The notes under the pieces are model-generated. The model was given only the letters and a program-made list of their open reading frames with translations, ran no database searches and was not told where the DNA came from. A program made the translations under genes and the position numbers. Below are positions 1 to 7,047 of a stretch of 11,262 nucleotides of DNA, piece by piece. The DNA is from Nitrospirota bacterium (GTDB lineage: Bacteria; Nitrospirota; UBA9217), in assembly GCA_013334545.1 (NCBI GenBank), contig JAAXXJ010000083.1, positions 1 through 11,262 of the forward strand. The letters are read 5' to 3'. Each line of letters opens with the position of its first letter. Position 1 is the first letter of the stretch.

Positions 1-1029
1 CACGCGCTTCTCGAGCACTGCGATGAGCAGCGACACTCGGTTGTAGTCCACGCCGATGGAGGTCCTGCGCGGCATGGTCATTTTGGTGGGCGTCACCAGC
101 GCCTGGAGTTCGGCAAGGATGGGCCGCGTGCCCTCGAGGGAAGAGACGACGACCGAGCCCGTTGCGTCCTTCGGGCGCTCTGCCAGGAACAGCTCCGAGG
201 GATTCGCCACCTCGGCAAGGCCGCTCTCCTTCATCTCGAACACGCCGATCTCGTTCGTTGAACCGAAGCGGTTCTTGACCGCGCGCAGGATACGGAACGC
301 GTGTCCCCGGTCGCCCTCGAAATAGAGCACCGTATCCACGATGTGCTCGAGCACCCGGGGGCCGGCGATGGCGCCGTCCTTGGTCACGTGGCCGATCAGG
401 AAGGTAGGAATGCCCGTGCGCTTAGCATAGAGCATGAGCCTGCCCGACACCTCGCGCACCTGGCCCACGCTGCCGGGGGCCGAGGGCAGCTCGGAGGTGT
501 AGACCGTCTGGACCGAATCGACGACGATCACCTGCGGCTGGAGCTCATCGGCCGCGCGGAGGACCTCGTCGAGCGACGTCTCGGCCAGCACGTAGAGGTT
601 CTCGGCCTTGACTCCCAGCCGCTGGGCGCGCATCTTGATCTGGGCGGGAGACTCCTCGCCCGAGACATAGAGCGCCTTGCCGCGGAACGCCGACACCTGG
701 CGGAGCATCTGAAGCACCAGCGTGGACTTGCCGATGCCCGGGTCGCCGCCGATCAACACCACCGAGCCCGTCACGATCCCGCCGCCCAGCACGCGGTCCA
801 GCTCGCCGATCCTGGTGACGAAGCGGTCCTCGTCTCCGGTCTTGATCGCGTCCAGGGAGAGGGGCTCTGAACCGTGGCCCCGCTTCGCGCTGCCGATGTC
901 CTTCGGCTTCTCGACCCGCTCCTCGACCAGCGTGTTCCACTGGCCGCAGTCCGGGCACTTCCCCATCCACCGCGGGGACTGGGAGCCGCAGGACTGGCAG
1001 ACGTAGACCGTTTTGACCTTCGATTTCAT
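1..1029 (-). CDS. radA: DNA repair protein RadA (Sms), N-terminal 343 codons, truncated by window edge
   Basis: RadA is a RecA-like ATPase that promotes branch migration and processing of recombination intermediates in the cytoplasm. The frame reads open from the ATG at 1029 to base 1. A C4 zinc finger lies at Cys11, Cys14, Cys25 and Cys28, and a Walker A GGDPGIGKST at residues 94-103. A Walker B (VIVVD) ends at Asp171, and the RadA-specific KNRFG motif is at 252-256. The start of the C-terminal Lon-like domain (VSSLEGTRPILAELQALV) is at about 295-312. Family members are about 450 residues, so roughly the last quarter is missing beyond the left edge. The start is fixed by the zinc finger, which begins about 10 residues in, as in other RadA proteins. 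There is no Shine-Dalgarno before this ATG, and a promoter -10 ends only 7 bases upstream of it. The gene is divergent from the outer-membrane genes. Confidence 0.97.
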   Translation of the reverse strand, partial: MKSKVKTVYVCQSCGSQSPRWMGKCPDCGQWNTLVEERVEKPKDIGSAKRGHGSEPLSLDAIKTGDEDRFVTRIGELDRVLGGGIVTGSVVLIGGDPGIGKSTLVLQMLRQVSAFRGKALYVSGEESPAQIKMRAQRLGVKAENLYVLAETSLDEVLRAADELQPQVIVVDSVQTVYTSELPSAPGSVGQVREVSGRLMLYAKRTGIPTFLIGHVTKDGAIAGPRVLEHIVDTVLYFEGDRGHAFRILRAVKNRFGSTNEIGVFEMKESGLAEVANPSELFLAERPKDATGSVVVSSLEGTRPILAELQALVTPTKMTMPRRTSIGVDYNRVSLLIAVLEKRV

Positions 1030-1036
1030 GAAAATG

Positions 1037-1065
1037 ATTCTATTGGTTACCCGCCGTATTGTCAA
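1037..1065 (-). promoter_or_regulatory. Predicted sigma70-type promoter of radA
   Basis: On the minus strand a perfect -35 TTGACA (1065-1060) is followed by a 17-base spacer and a -10 TAGAAT (1042-1037). The expected start of transcription, 6 to 8 bases beyond the -10, falls at about 1031-1029. This is on or next to the A of the radA ATG, so the mRNA would be leaderless or nearly so. Seen directly: the hexamers and spacing. Inferred: the activity and the start site. Confidence 0.7.
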
Positions 1066-1219
1066 ACCCTATTTCAGACGGACAGGGAAATGCCGCCCGG
1101 CAGGCATACGATTTCTGCATCTATGGACCGGATCGTATCGACTGGCCCCGAGAACGCGGTCATTGATGGTTCCCGGTTCATCATGCAGCAGGGCCGCCCG
1201 GAGACCACAAAAGAAATGC

Positions 1220-1247
1220 TTGACAAATAATATTAGCATGCTATCCT
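1220..1247 (+). promoter_or_regulatory. Predicted promoter of the outer-membrane gene pair, with operator-like repeats
   Basis: A consensus -35 TTGACA (1220-1225) is followed by 16 bases and a -10-like TATCCT (1242-1247), with an A-rich stretch before the -35. A perfect 10-bp palindrome TAGCATGCTA (1234-1243) fills the end of the spacer and overlaps the -10. Two tandem copies of ATGCATA (1249-1262) follow over the expected transcription start. This arrangement suggests a repressor site, which is an inference. Confidence 0.55.
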
Positions 1248-1277
1248 CATGCATAATGCATATGCAGTTTCTGTCCG

Positions 1278-1284
1278 AAGGAGG
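1278..1284 (+). promoter_or_regulatory. Strong Shine-Dalgarno for the TraF-like barrel gene
   Basis: AAGGAGG lies 8 bases before the ATG at 1293. It fixes this start and excludes the longer overlapping frames. Confidence 0.85.
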
Positions 1285-1292
1285 GAATACCC

Positions 1293-2507
1293 ATGAAGAA
1301 CTATTGCTTGGTTCTCGCTGTCATCGCGCTGCTCCTGGCTCCATCTTTGGGGAACGCAGCTCAGTTCTCCGTCGTTGGCCCGCGCGCCCTCGGCATGGGC
1401 GGCGCATCCGTGGCAGCGGTGAACGATTCCACGGCTGTCTACTGGAACCCGGCGGCCCTAGCGAACTTCCGGAAGGTGGACATCCGCATTCCGGCCAGCG
1501 TAGCCATGCGGGACTACATGGGCCTCAGCAACAACTGGGACACTATTCAGTCAATCTACGATACCCCTCCCGCTAGCTGGACGCCAGAGACCGCCGATCA
1601 GCTCAAGCAGCTGCTGCTCGAGTTCAACAGGCCTGACGCTGTTACCAACGTCGATGTGAGCGGTGGTCTTCTGGTTTCCTTCCCCGTATCAAGTTCTGGG
1701 CTAGCTTTCAGCGCCCTCGGCATAGGCTACGGGGAGATATTCCCAACCGTGGATACCTTACACATGAACACCAGTAATCCCACGGCGATAAGCGACGGTA
1801 TCGCATACAACAACTCTGCCGTCACTGCCGTGGGCCTGGTCCTATCGGAACCGGCGATATCTTTCGCAACGTCGCTGGGCAGCCACTTCCTTGTCGGGGT
1901 GAATGCCAAGATGATCTATGCCAGCAGCTTCCTCTATTCGGATAGCATTCGGACAGGCGACTACGACAATTTCATTGACAATATGACCAATACGGAGACA
2001 AAAAGCCACAAAGGATCTGTCGACGCGGGCATCCTGTTCAAACCCGTGGACAGCCTCGATGTTGGCGTGGTGGGTAGATACCTCAACTCACCATCGTTCC
2101 CGATCGCAGGGACAGTTGCGGTGCAGAGTGATACCACCGGTGATGTTTCCTTGGCGCCATCTGCTGCGCGCGAGATCGAATTGAAGCCTCAGTACCGTGC
2201 GGGCATTGCCTGGAGACCTCTCGACAACCTGACGCTCTCCGCTGACTACGACCTGAGCAAGAACAAGTCCTTCACGGAAACGACCGAGGACCAAACCGTG
2301 GCGGGAGGTGTGGAACTAACGATGTTCAGCGAGATCCTGAGCCTGCGCGCCGGAGCTTACAAGAACACGGCGAACGACCTTTCCAACATCGTCTATACCG
2401 CGGGGCTCGGCCTGCGTATCTTCGCGTTTCGGCTAGACCTTGCCGGCGCCTATGACTTCAAGGAACAGGAAGCCCAGGCCTCGGCAAGCCTTGCGCTGAG
2501 GTTCTGA
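1293..2507 (+). CDS. TraF-like / PorV-like outer-membrane beta-barrel protein
   Basis: Predicted 404-residue secreted protein. Residues 1-22 form a Sec signal peptide: Lys2, a hydrophobic core, and a likely cut after Gly-Asn-Ala. The mature N-terminus carries GPRALGMGGASVAAV followed by STAVYWNPAALA. This is the hallmark 'ARALGMGGA...ATAVYWNPAGLA' start of TraF-like (often annotated 'conjugal transfer protein TraF') and FadL/PorV-type barrels. The chain is rich in alternating polar/apolar strands and ends in ASLALRF, a C-terminal Phe typical of the signal read by the BAM complex. The role is probably an outer-membrane channel or binding barrel, with unknown substrate. The 'TraF' label comes from distant similarity, and nothing here points to conjugation. 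It has its own promoter and a strong Shine-Dalgarno, and is followed 52 bases later by a second barrel. Family assignment is fairly sure; function is not known. Confidence 0.8.
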   Translation: MKNYCLVLAVIALLLAPSLGNAAQFSVVGPRALGMGGASVAAVNDSTAVYWNPAALANFRKVDIRIPASVAMRDYMGLSNNWDTIQSIYDTPPASWTPETADQLKQLLLEFNRPDAVTNVDVSGGLLVSFPVSSSGLAFSALGIGYGEIFPTVDTLHMNTSNPTAISDGIAYNNSAVTAVGLVLSEPAISFATSLGSHFLVGVNAKMIYASSFLYSDSIRTGDYDNFIDNMTNTETKSHKGSVDAGILFKPVDSLDVGVVGRYLNSPSFPIAGTVAVQSDTTGDVSLAPSAAREIELKPQYRAGIAWRPLDNLTLSADYDLSKNKSFTETTEDQTVAGGVELTMFSEILSLRAGAYKNTANDLSNIVYTAGLGLRIFAFRLDLAGAYDFKEQEAQASASLALRF

Positions 2508-2563
2508 TGGTCAGCACTTATCCCGGAGCCAGCACCAGTCGGTTGAGAATGGAAAAACCATGA
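2507..2563 (+). CDS. Possible 18-codon relay ORF between the two barrel genes
   Basis: An ATG at 2507 shares its A with the TGA of the upstream gene (TGATG). It opens an 18-residue frame (MVSTYPGASTSRLRMEKP) whose TGA overlaps the ATG of the downstream gene (ATGA at 2560-2563). The downstream gene has no clear Shine-Dalgarno. Ribosomes could pass from one gene to the next through this mini-ORF by termination-reinitiation. The peptide itself resembles nothing I know. The overlaps are visible in the sequence, but translation is inferred and the arrangement may be chance. Confidence 0.3.
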   Translation: MVSTYPGASTSRLRMEKP

Positions 2564-3351
2564 AAAAAGTAATGGTCGTCGCCTGTCTTGTTCTCTTGGG
2601 AGCAACTGCGGCGACTGCCACTCCGTCTCAGAATGAAGCTCTTGAAGCAGGTTTTCAGCTCTCTCAGATCACCTACAAGGAACCCGGCATCATGAAAGAG
2701 AGCGGGTTCATGTACGGCCTTTTTGTTTCCTACAGCAACAGGAAAGAATTCACGGCGAAGTTTGACGGCCTCATGGCCTTTGGCCAGATGAAATATGTCG
2801 GATCCCTGTCAGACGGCACGTCGTTGACCGTTTCCGGGATCAAAGATACGATGATCGAGCTCAGGGCTGTCTTCGGTCCAGCTGAACCGATGTCCGACAC
2901 TTTAGCGGTCATCCCCTATATCGGTTTTGGTTTTCGATACCTGTATGACGGCTTGAACAACAGCCCCAGCGGATACGGGAGGGAATCGAACTACCTCTAC
3001 CTCCCCATCGGCATTGAAAGCCCTTCGCCGACCAGAACCGGCTGGACCGTGGGATTCACGCTGGAATTTGATCTTTTTCTGCAGGGAATGCAGGTAAGCC
3101 ACTTGAGTGACGCCGATCCTGGCTACAATGATATCGAGAACGAACAATCAAACGGTTATGGATTGCGCGGTTCCGTCAGATTTATCAAGGCCGGCAGGAA
3201 CGACATCATCATTGAGCCGTTCGTTAGGTATTGGAAGATCGGAGAATCAGAGAAAGAGATCCTCACGTATTACGGGTCGCCGATAGGAATGGTCTGGGAA
3301 CCGGCGAACAACTCCACCGAGATCGGCGTCAGATGCACGCTGAGATTTTGA
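2560..3351 (+). CDS. Predicted outer-membrane beta-barrel protein, unknown function
   Basis: 263 residues. Residues 1-20 look like a Sec signal peptide (Lys2-Lys3, a hydrophobic core, and a likely cut after Ala-Thr-Ala before Thr-Pro-Ser). The mature chain alternates polar and apolar residues, with repeated aromatic-glycine strands such as YIGFGFRYLYDG and GYGLRGSVRF. It ends in IGVRCTLRF, again a C-terminal Phe like BAM substrates. Together with its length this suggests a small barrel of about 10-12 strands. I do not recognise a specific family. It is probably co-transcribed with the upstream TraF-like barrel, from which it is separated by 52 bases spanned by an 18-codon ORF. Its own ribosome site is weak. 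It converges with gspN. It could be a partner of the upstream barrel, but no sequence feature proves that. Confidence 0.75.
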   Translation: MKKVMVVACLVLLGATAATATPSQNEALEAGFQLSQITYKEPGIMKESGFMYGLFVSYSNRKEFTAKFDGLMAFGQMKYVGSLSDGTSLTVSGIKDTMIELRAVFGPAEPMSDTLAVIPYIGFGFRYLYDGLNNSPSGYGRESNYLYLPIGIESPSPTRTGWTVGFTLEFDLFLQGMQVSHLSDADPGYNDIENEQSNGYGLRGSVRFIKAGRNDIIIEPFVRYWKIGESEKEILTYYGSPIGMVWEPANNSTEIGVRCTLRF

Positions 3352-3397
3352 TCCGGAAAGGGGTATCCCGGTACTAACAGCGGAACGGACAGCCGCA

Positions 3398-4228
3398 TCA
3401 CAACCGCGGCATCGGTTCAGCCAACGTCCCCCCGAGCGAGAACAGGTAGAATCCTTCGGGGTCCCGGTTCTTCAGCAGGGATAGGAGTCCGGCCTGCTCC
3501 TTCGCGAGCCGCTCCGATAGTTTCAGCTTCACGGCAAGGTTCAATGTGCCGCGCTCCCTCATCACCAGGTCCCCGGACACCCTTACCTTCAGTTCCTTGC
3601 CGTCAAGTTCCAGCTTTTTGATCGTGAACCTGTCGCCCTTCACGTCTCCCTCTATCCAACCTTGCTCGAAGTCCAGGTCCGGGACCGGGAAACCCTTGAT
3701 CTTGAGCTCGCGGCTCGCCAGGTTCTTGATCAAGAACCGTCCCTTGCCGGCATCGCCGCTCATTTCGAAGGCTCCCCCGAGCCTGCCCGACAGCTTCAGC
3801 CCAAGGTTCTTCAGGAGCGCATAGGATGCAAGGTCGAGGCTTTCGGCATCGACAGCGAAGAACTGGCGTTTCAACCCTTGCTCGGTCCTGACGCTCAGCT
3901 CGCCGCTGTAGGCCTTGGCCTTGAAGTCGACGGAGAGAAGGCCCCTGAGGAACCCGAAGAGAGAAACATGCGCACGGACCGCAGGACTTTCGAACAGGAC
4001 CCTGCCGGTCCGGTCGGACAGCACCACATCGGCCAGGACGAACCGGTTGAGGAACCGCGGCGAGATGCGTGCGATGTTCAGCTCCAGGGGCGTCCGCGAG
4101 CGGATCTCGGATTCCAGCTTGGTCTTTACCCGTTCAAAAGGGAACAGAATAACGAGGAACGTCATGAAGGCAATGACGAAATAGAGGGAGAAGGAAAGCC
4201 TGCGAATGAGTGTCGGTCTATCGATCAT
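3398..4228 (-). CDS. gspN: Type II secretion system protein GspN
   Basis: 276-residue accessory protein, the last gene of the operon. A single N-terminal membrane segment (about residues 10-29) is followed by a periplasmic domain of repeated beta-strands (for example GELSVRTEQGL, GRLGGAFEMSGDAGKGRFLI, LKVRVSGDLVMRERGTLNLAV). This resembles the AsmA/GspN type of fold and ends with the family-like FSLGGTLAEPMPRL. GspN is found in only some T2SS. It is not part of the minimal machine and its exact job is unsettled. The gene starts 53 bases after gspM with no obvious Shine-Dalgarno directly before the ATG. A small CCCTC/GAGGG hairpin (4250-4264) lies in that gap. The assignment rests on the length, topology and position after gspM. 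Confidence 0.85.
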   Translation of the reverse strand: MIDRPTLIRRLSFSLYFVIAFMTFLVILFPFERVKTKLESEIRSRTPLELNIARISPRFLNRFVLADVVLSDRTGRVLFESPAVRAHVSLFGFLRGLLSVDFKAKAYSGELSVRTEQGLKRQFFAVDAESLDLASYALLKNLGLKLSGRLGGAFEMSGDAGKGRFLIKNLASRELKIKGFPVPDLDFEQGWIEGDVKGDRFTIKKLELDGKELKVRVSGDLVMRERGTLNLAVKLKLSERLAKEQAGLLSLLKNRDPEGFYLFSLGGTLAEPMPRL

Positions 4229-4281
4229 GATAAGGCGATCCTGTAAGTCCCTCGAGCAGAGGGTGCGACTTGTCCAAGTTC

Positions 4282-4782
4282 CTACCCTGCGCTGGATACA
4301 AGGAGCGTGGCGTTCAGAAGCTTGGGGTTGTCGTACCGCGGCTTGAAAGAGAGCTTCCGGACACGGAGCGTGGCTTTCTCCAGCAGATAGACATAGTTCA
4401 CCACGTCATAGAGCGTGATGTTGTCGAGCCTGACCTCAACGATGCTTTCCTTGAAGCCTGCGGTCTGGCTCCCCGTCTGGGGCTTGAGGGAGACGATCTT
4501 GCTGTTCAGGTTCGCGCGCTTCGTAAGGTTCTCGATCTCCGTCAGCAGCGGGCCGCGCTTGGACGCGGCCTCCTGGGCCGCCGTGAGCTGTTTCTGGATC
4601 TCCCGGTACTCGTCGCGAAGCTTTTTCATCTCGACCAGTTCACGTTCCCTCTTGGGGATCAGGTCGCGCTTGCGGGAAAGGTCGGCCAGGAACGGCGACA
4701 GGACAAAGGCGTACAGCACGATGACCGCAGCGACGGACCCGCCGATAATGAGCGTCTTTTTATCTCGTTCTTCTAGCTTCAA
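4282..4782 (-). CDS. gspM: Type II secretion system protein GspM (PilO-like)
   Basis: 166-residue bitopic inner-membrane protein that pairs with GspL to form the assembly platform. The short cytoplasmic N-terminus is highly charged (KLEERDKKT). A membrane helix spans about residues 10-29, a charged coiled coil about 33-75, and a ferredoxin-like periplasmic domain about 110-166. This layout is the same as PilO. The start is a TTG at 4782-4780, preceded by GAGGGG with a 6-base spacer, and no better start is visible. The 121-base gap from gspL is unusually long for this operon and contains heptamer-type repeats. Confidence 0.9.
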   Translation of the reverse strand: MKLEERDKKTLIIGGSVAAVIVLYAFVLSPFLADLSRKRDLIPKRERELVEMKKLRDEYREIQKQLTAAQEAASKRGPLLTEIENLTKRANLNSKIVSLKPQTGSQTAGFKESIVEVRLDNITLYDVVNYVYLLEKATLRVRKLSFKPRYDNPKLLNATLLVSSAG

Positions 4783-4825
4783 AGAACACCCCTCAGGTAG
4801 CTACGGATGAACACCCTTGTTCAAT

Positions 4826-4901
4826 AATAGTGCGATCAGTGATTAAGGAGCCCGTTTGAACTTTCTACCACGTAATTGCCTATTGCTGATCACTGGATCC
4901 A
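4826..4901. repeat. Degenerate facing heptamer repeats in the gspL-gspM gap
   Basis: Left side on the plus strand: TAGTGCG, ATCAGTG, ATTAAGG (4828-4848). Right side: AATTGCC, TATTGCT, GATCACT, GGATCCA (4874-4901), ending 2 bases before the gspL stop codon. ATCAGTGAT on the left is nearly complementary to the TGATCACTGGAT on the right, so a weak hairpin with a long loop is possible. This is the weakest member of the set described for this operon, but it has the same 7-bp step and facing arrangement. Confidence 0.4.
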
Positions 4902-4903
4902 GT

Positions 4904-6229
4904 TCACATCGTCTGCTTCAACTTCATCTCGAACCGGAACTTCACCTTGTTGTCGACGCCCATGCGTGTGTCTTGCACCGTCACGTCGGTGAAGAGCGGC
5001 GACTTCTGGAGCTCGGCCTTGATCTTGTCCACGGAATCGAAGGACGGCACCTCGCCCTGGAGTCTCAGCCGGTCCCCTTCCAGGACGAATTCGGTGAAGA
5101 TGACCCGGACCTCCTTCGGGATGCCATCCGTTACCGTTTTCATCACATCCAGCGCCGAGGTTCCGGAGCCCAGGGCGCCGAAGAGTTTTTTTGCTTCGTT
5201 CATCTTGTCGCGCATCTGCCGCACGGGATCTGCCGACGGTTTTCCGTCGGGAAAGGTCTGGCGGTAGATATCCTTGATCTCGGCGTCGAGCTTTCCATAG
5301 CCCGACTGGACAACGGAGAACTTCACGGCGATATTCACGGTGAACAGCAGGGCCGCGACGGCCCCGGCGATGATGAGCGTACGCGTCCTGCGGCGAGTCC
5401 CCTCGTCCGCAACACGGTAGGCGAACTCTCCCCTGCGGAAGTTCACCTCGTCGAGGAGCGCTATCCCCAGGCTCACCGGGTCCTGAGCCTTCTTCCCGTT
5501 GATCTCGGGAATGACCAGTTCGACGGCCATGCCAGTTTCAGCCAGGACAGCCCGTGCGGCCCCGTCGTCGGTCAGCAGCGTCGCTTTCTCCACTTTTTCC
5601 TTATGCTCGGTCTCGAGCGCCTGAAGGATGTGGCGAAGGCCTCCGGTGGAATGACTGCCGGAGAAGCTCCGGAGGGTTTTCAGGACGCCATTCTGCCGGA
5701 AACACATATCGGGACCGCAGAGCAGGAGCGCCCCGGTATCCTGCGGCATCATCTTCGCGACCGCGGAAAGCCCGGCATAGGACGGGACAATGACCTGGGG
5801 ATCGAGCCCCGCGCTGGAAAGAAGATCGAGGTGCTGGCGCAGGACCGTTTTCGGCAGCATCATGCAGAGCACCTGCGATGCCGCGTCTTTCTTTGCACCC
5901 CCGCTGCTCAGCGCAAGATGGTCGAGCACGACATCCTCGAGGCCGAATGGCACGCTGTCCTCGACCTCAAAAGGCAGGGCCTTCTCGATGCGCTTCCGGT
6001 CGGCAAAGGGAAGCGTTAGCGTTCTCTGGGTGAAGAGGCTACCCGGAATGGACGAGACGATCTTCGCCCCCGTCCAGTCCTTTGATCGGTCCTTGAGGAT
6101 ATCAACCAGCTCGGCATCAGTGGCAAAGGACTGACTGAAGGAATCCACGAGTTCCGTCCGGCGGAAGTCCTTCTGCACCACTGCCGCGGCAACGAGCCCC
6201 TTTTCTATCTTTAGACCAACGACCTTCAC
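4904..6229 (-). CDS. gspL: Type II secretion system protein GspL with PilM-like and PilN-like halves
   Basis: 441 residues. The cytoplasmic half (about 1-275) has the actin-like fold of GspL/PilM, seen in MKVVGLKIEKGLVAAAVV at the N-terminus and in IPGSLFTQRTLTLPF followed by KRIEKALPFEVED (about 61-91). NFRRGEFAYR at 263-272 matches the segment that precedes the membrane helix in PilN-type proteins. The membrane helix is about 284-302, followed by a coiled coil and a PilN/ferredoxin-like periplasmic domain. GspL recruits the GspE ATPase to the inner membrane and partners GspM. The GTG start at 6229 overlaps the gspK stop (GTGA), and GGAG sits 6-7 bases upstream, so the two are translationally coupled. 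Confidence 0.93.
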   Translation of the reverse strand: MKVVGLKIEKGLVAAAVVQKDFRRTELVDSFSQSFATDAELVDILKDRSKDWTGAKIVSSIPGSLFTQRTLTLPFADRKRIEKALPFEVEDSVPFGLEDVVLDHLALSSGGAKKDAASQVLCMMLPKTVLRQHLDLLSSAGLDPQVIVPSYAGLSAVAKMMPQDTGALLLCGPDMCFRQNGVLKTLRSFSGSHSTGGLRHILQALETEHKEKVEKATLLTDDGAARAVLAETGMAVELVIPEINGKKAQDPVSLGIALLDEVNFRRGEFAYRVADEGTRRRTRTLIIAGAVAALLFTVNIAVKFSVVQSGYGKLDAEIKDIYRQTFPDGKPSADPVRQMRDKMNEAKKLFGALGSGTSALDVMKTVTDGIPKEVRVIFTEFVLEGDRLRLQGEVPSFDSVDKIKAELQKSPLFTDVTVQDTRMGVDNKVKFRFEMKLKQTM

Positions 6230-7047
6230 AATGCTCTCCAGTAGGAGATTTTACCTCCATTCACGACAGCCTCGGTCTGCTTCGTAAATCCACCAACCGT
6301 GGCATAAGAATAGACCCGGTAGACGGTGCTGTCCATTTGAAGGCTGTTCAGCACACTTGCTGCCACCTTGTTTTGATCCAATCCAACCTCGCCCAAGGTT
6401 GTTATCTTTTTTGCCTTTCTTGCGCTCACGATCCTCATCACTTCGGACTGATTGTTGGGCAAAACACTATTCAGCACATCTTCAGAAGCAGTGTTGATAT
6501 TGATCATAGAATCCGAACTCGTGGTCAGATATCCTGCCACCTTGAAATAGTCCTCGTCGGGCACAACTTCGTGCAGTTCCGACAAAAGAACAAAAGTTCT
6601 GACCGGCGGTCCTTGCTTCAATGCTTTGATCTTAGCGACCACCTCTGTGCTGATCCCCTTATTTGACAACAGAGCCCCCACCCAGTCAAAGGAAGAGACG
6701 GTATTGATATTTATCTTCCCGCGTTCATCCTCCCATTTGATCAGGACCTGGGTATCGCCATCGCTGATCATCGGAACAATACCCCATTCGCCCTGCGGGA
6801 TATAGTAGTCCCTCAGTTTGTCGCCGTATTGGATGAATGCATATATCCCGGACCGCGCGAGGAAGTACGCCCGCTGACTGTCGCGGAAACTGATGGCGCT
6901 GTTCAGGCTGATCCGCGTTGCATACGAGAACTCGAAGATGAGCGCGATCAACAGCGCCGTCACAAGAAGCACGATCAGCAGCGCCACGCCACGTTCGCTC
7001 CGCAGCATCGGCAATCTCATTTCTTCTCTTCCCGCATCACGCCTCAT
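6226..7047 (-). CDS. gspK: Type II secretion system minor pseudopilin GspK
   Basis: Tip pseudopilin of the T2SS pseudopilus, processed by prepilin peptidase. The leader ends in RSERG, the cut falls before VALLIVLLVTALLIALIFEF, and +5 is Ile. The other pseudopilins have Glu there; its absence is a known trait of GspK. Family motifs follow: AYFLARSGIYAF, WEDERGKININTVSS, and a second ININTASEDVLNSVLP in the alpha domain. It is about 270 residues long, the largest pseudopilin, as expected. The start is uncertain. GTG (7050) or ATG (7047) overlaps the gspJ stop, while an ATG at 7020 has a better purine-rich site (GGGAAGAGAAG) and would give an ordinary 11-residue leader. Unlike H, I and J, this leader carries no heptamer repeat. 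Confidence 0.93.
   Translation of the reverse strand: MRRDAGREEMRLPMLRSERGVALLIVLLVTALLIALIFEFSYATRISLNSAISFRDSQRAYFLARSGIYAFIQYGDKLRDYYIPQGEWGIVPMISDGDTQVLIKWEDERGKININTVSSFDWVGALLSNKGISTEVVAKIKALKQGPPVRTFVLLSELHEVVPDEDYFKVAGYLTTSSDSMININTASEDVLNSVLPNNQSEVMRIVSARKAKKITTLGEVGLDQNKVAASVLNSLQMDSTVYRVYSYATVGGFTKQTEAVVNGGKISYWRAL

Larger units (their letters stand above)
1030..1292. other. Divergent intergenic region between radA and the outer-membrane gene
   Basis: I see no gene in these 263 bases. The region holds the radA promoter at its left end and the plus-strand promoter at its right end. Between them is a 7-bp inverted repeat (ATACGAT at 1106-1112, ATCGTAT at 1132-1138) with a 19-base loop. 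Its role is unknown, and it could be chance. Confidence 0.6.

Noticed and set aside
301..1576. Long plus-strand open frames opposite radA and across the intergenic region
   Set aside because: They are shadows of radA and of the barrel gene: composition is His/Arg/Pro-rich without recognisable motifs, and radA on the other strand is unambiguous.
1293..2507. Conjugation gene, from the TraF-like similarity
   Set aside because: There are no other transfer genes, relaxase or plasmid features in the window, and TraF-like barrels are widespread in chromosomes.
2560..2590. Possible lipobox (VVAC, Cys9) in the second barrel protein
   Set aside because: Only four hydrophobic residues precede the Cys, too few for a lipoprotein signal. 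The hydrophobic core continues past it to a normal Ala-Thr-Ala cut site.
3352..3397. Bidirectional terminator between the convergent barrel gene and gspN
   Set aside because: Only stems of 3-4 bp (GCGG/CCGC, GGG/CCC) and no T-run on either strand. Termination is expected here, but I cannot point to a convincing structure.
4229..4281. Heptamer array or 19-codon TTG-started ORF in the gspM-gspN gap
   Set aside because: Reading in 7-bp steps shows no recurring unit, and the short frame has only a weak site and no similarity. I note only the small CCCTC/GAGGG hairpin.
4856..6019. 387-codon plus-strand open frame opposite gspL
   Set aside because: It is antisense to a convincing gspL with all family features. 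The translation is rich in His, Arg and Gln, as expected for a shadow of a GC-rich gene.
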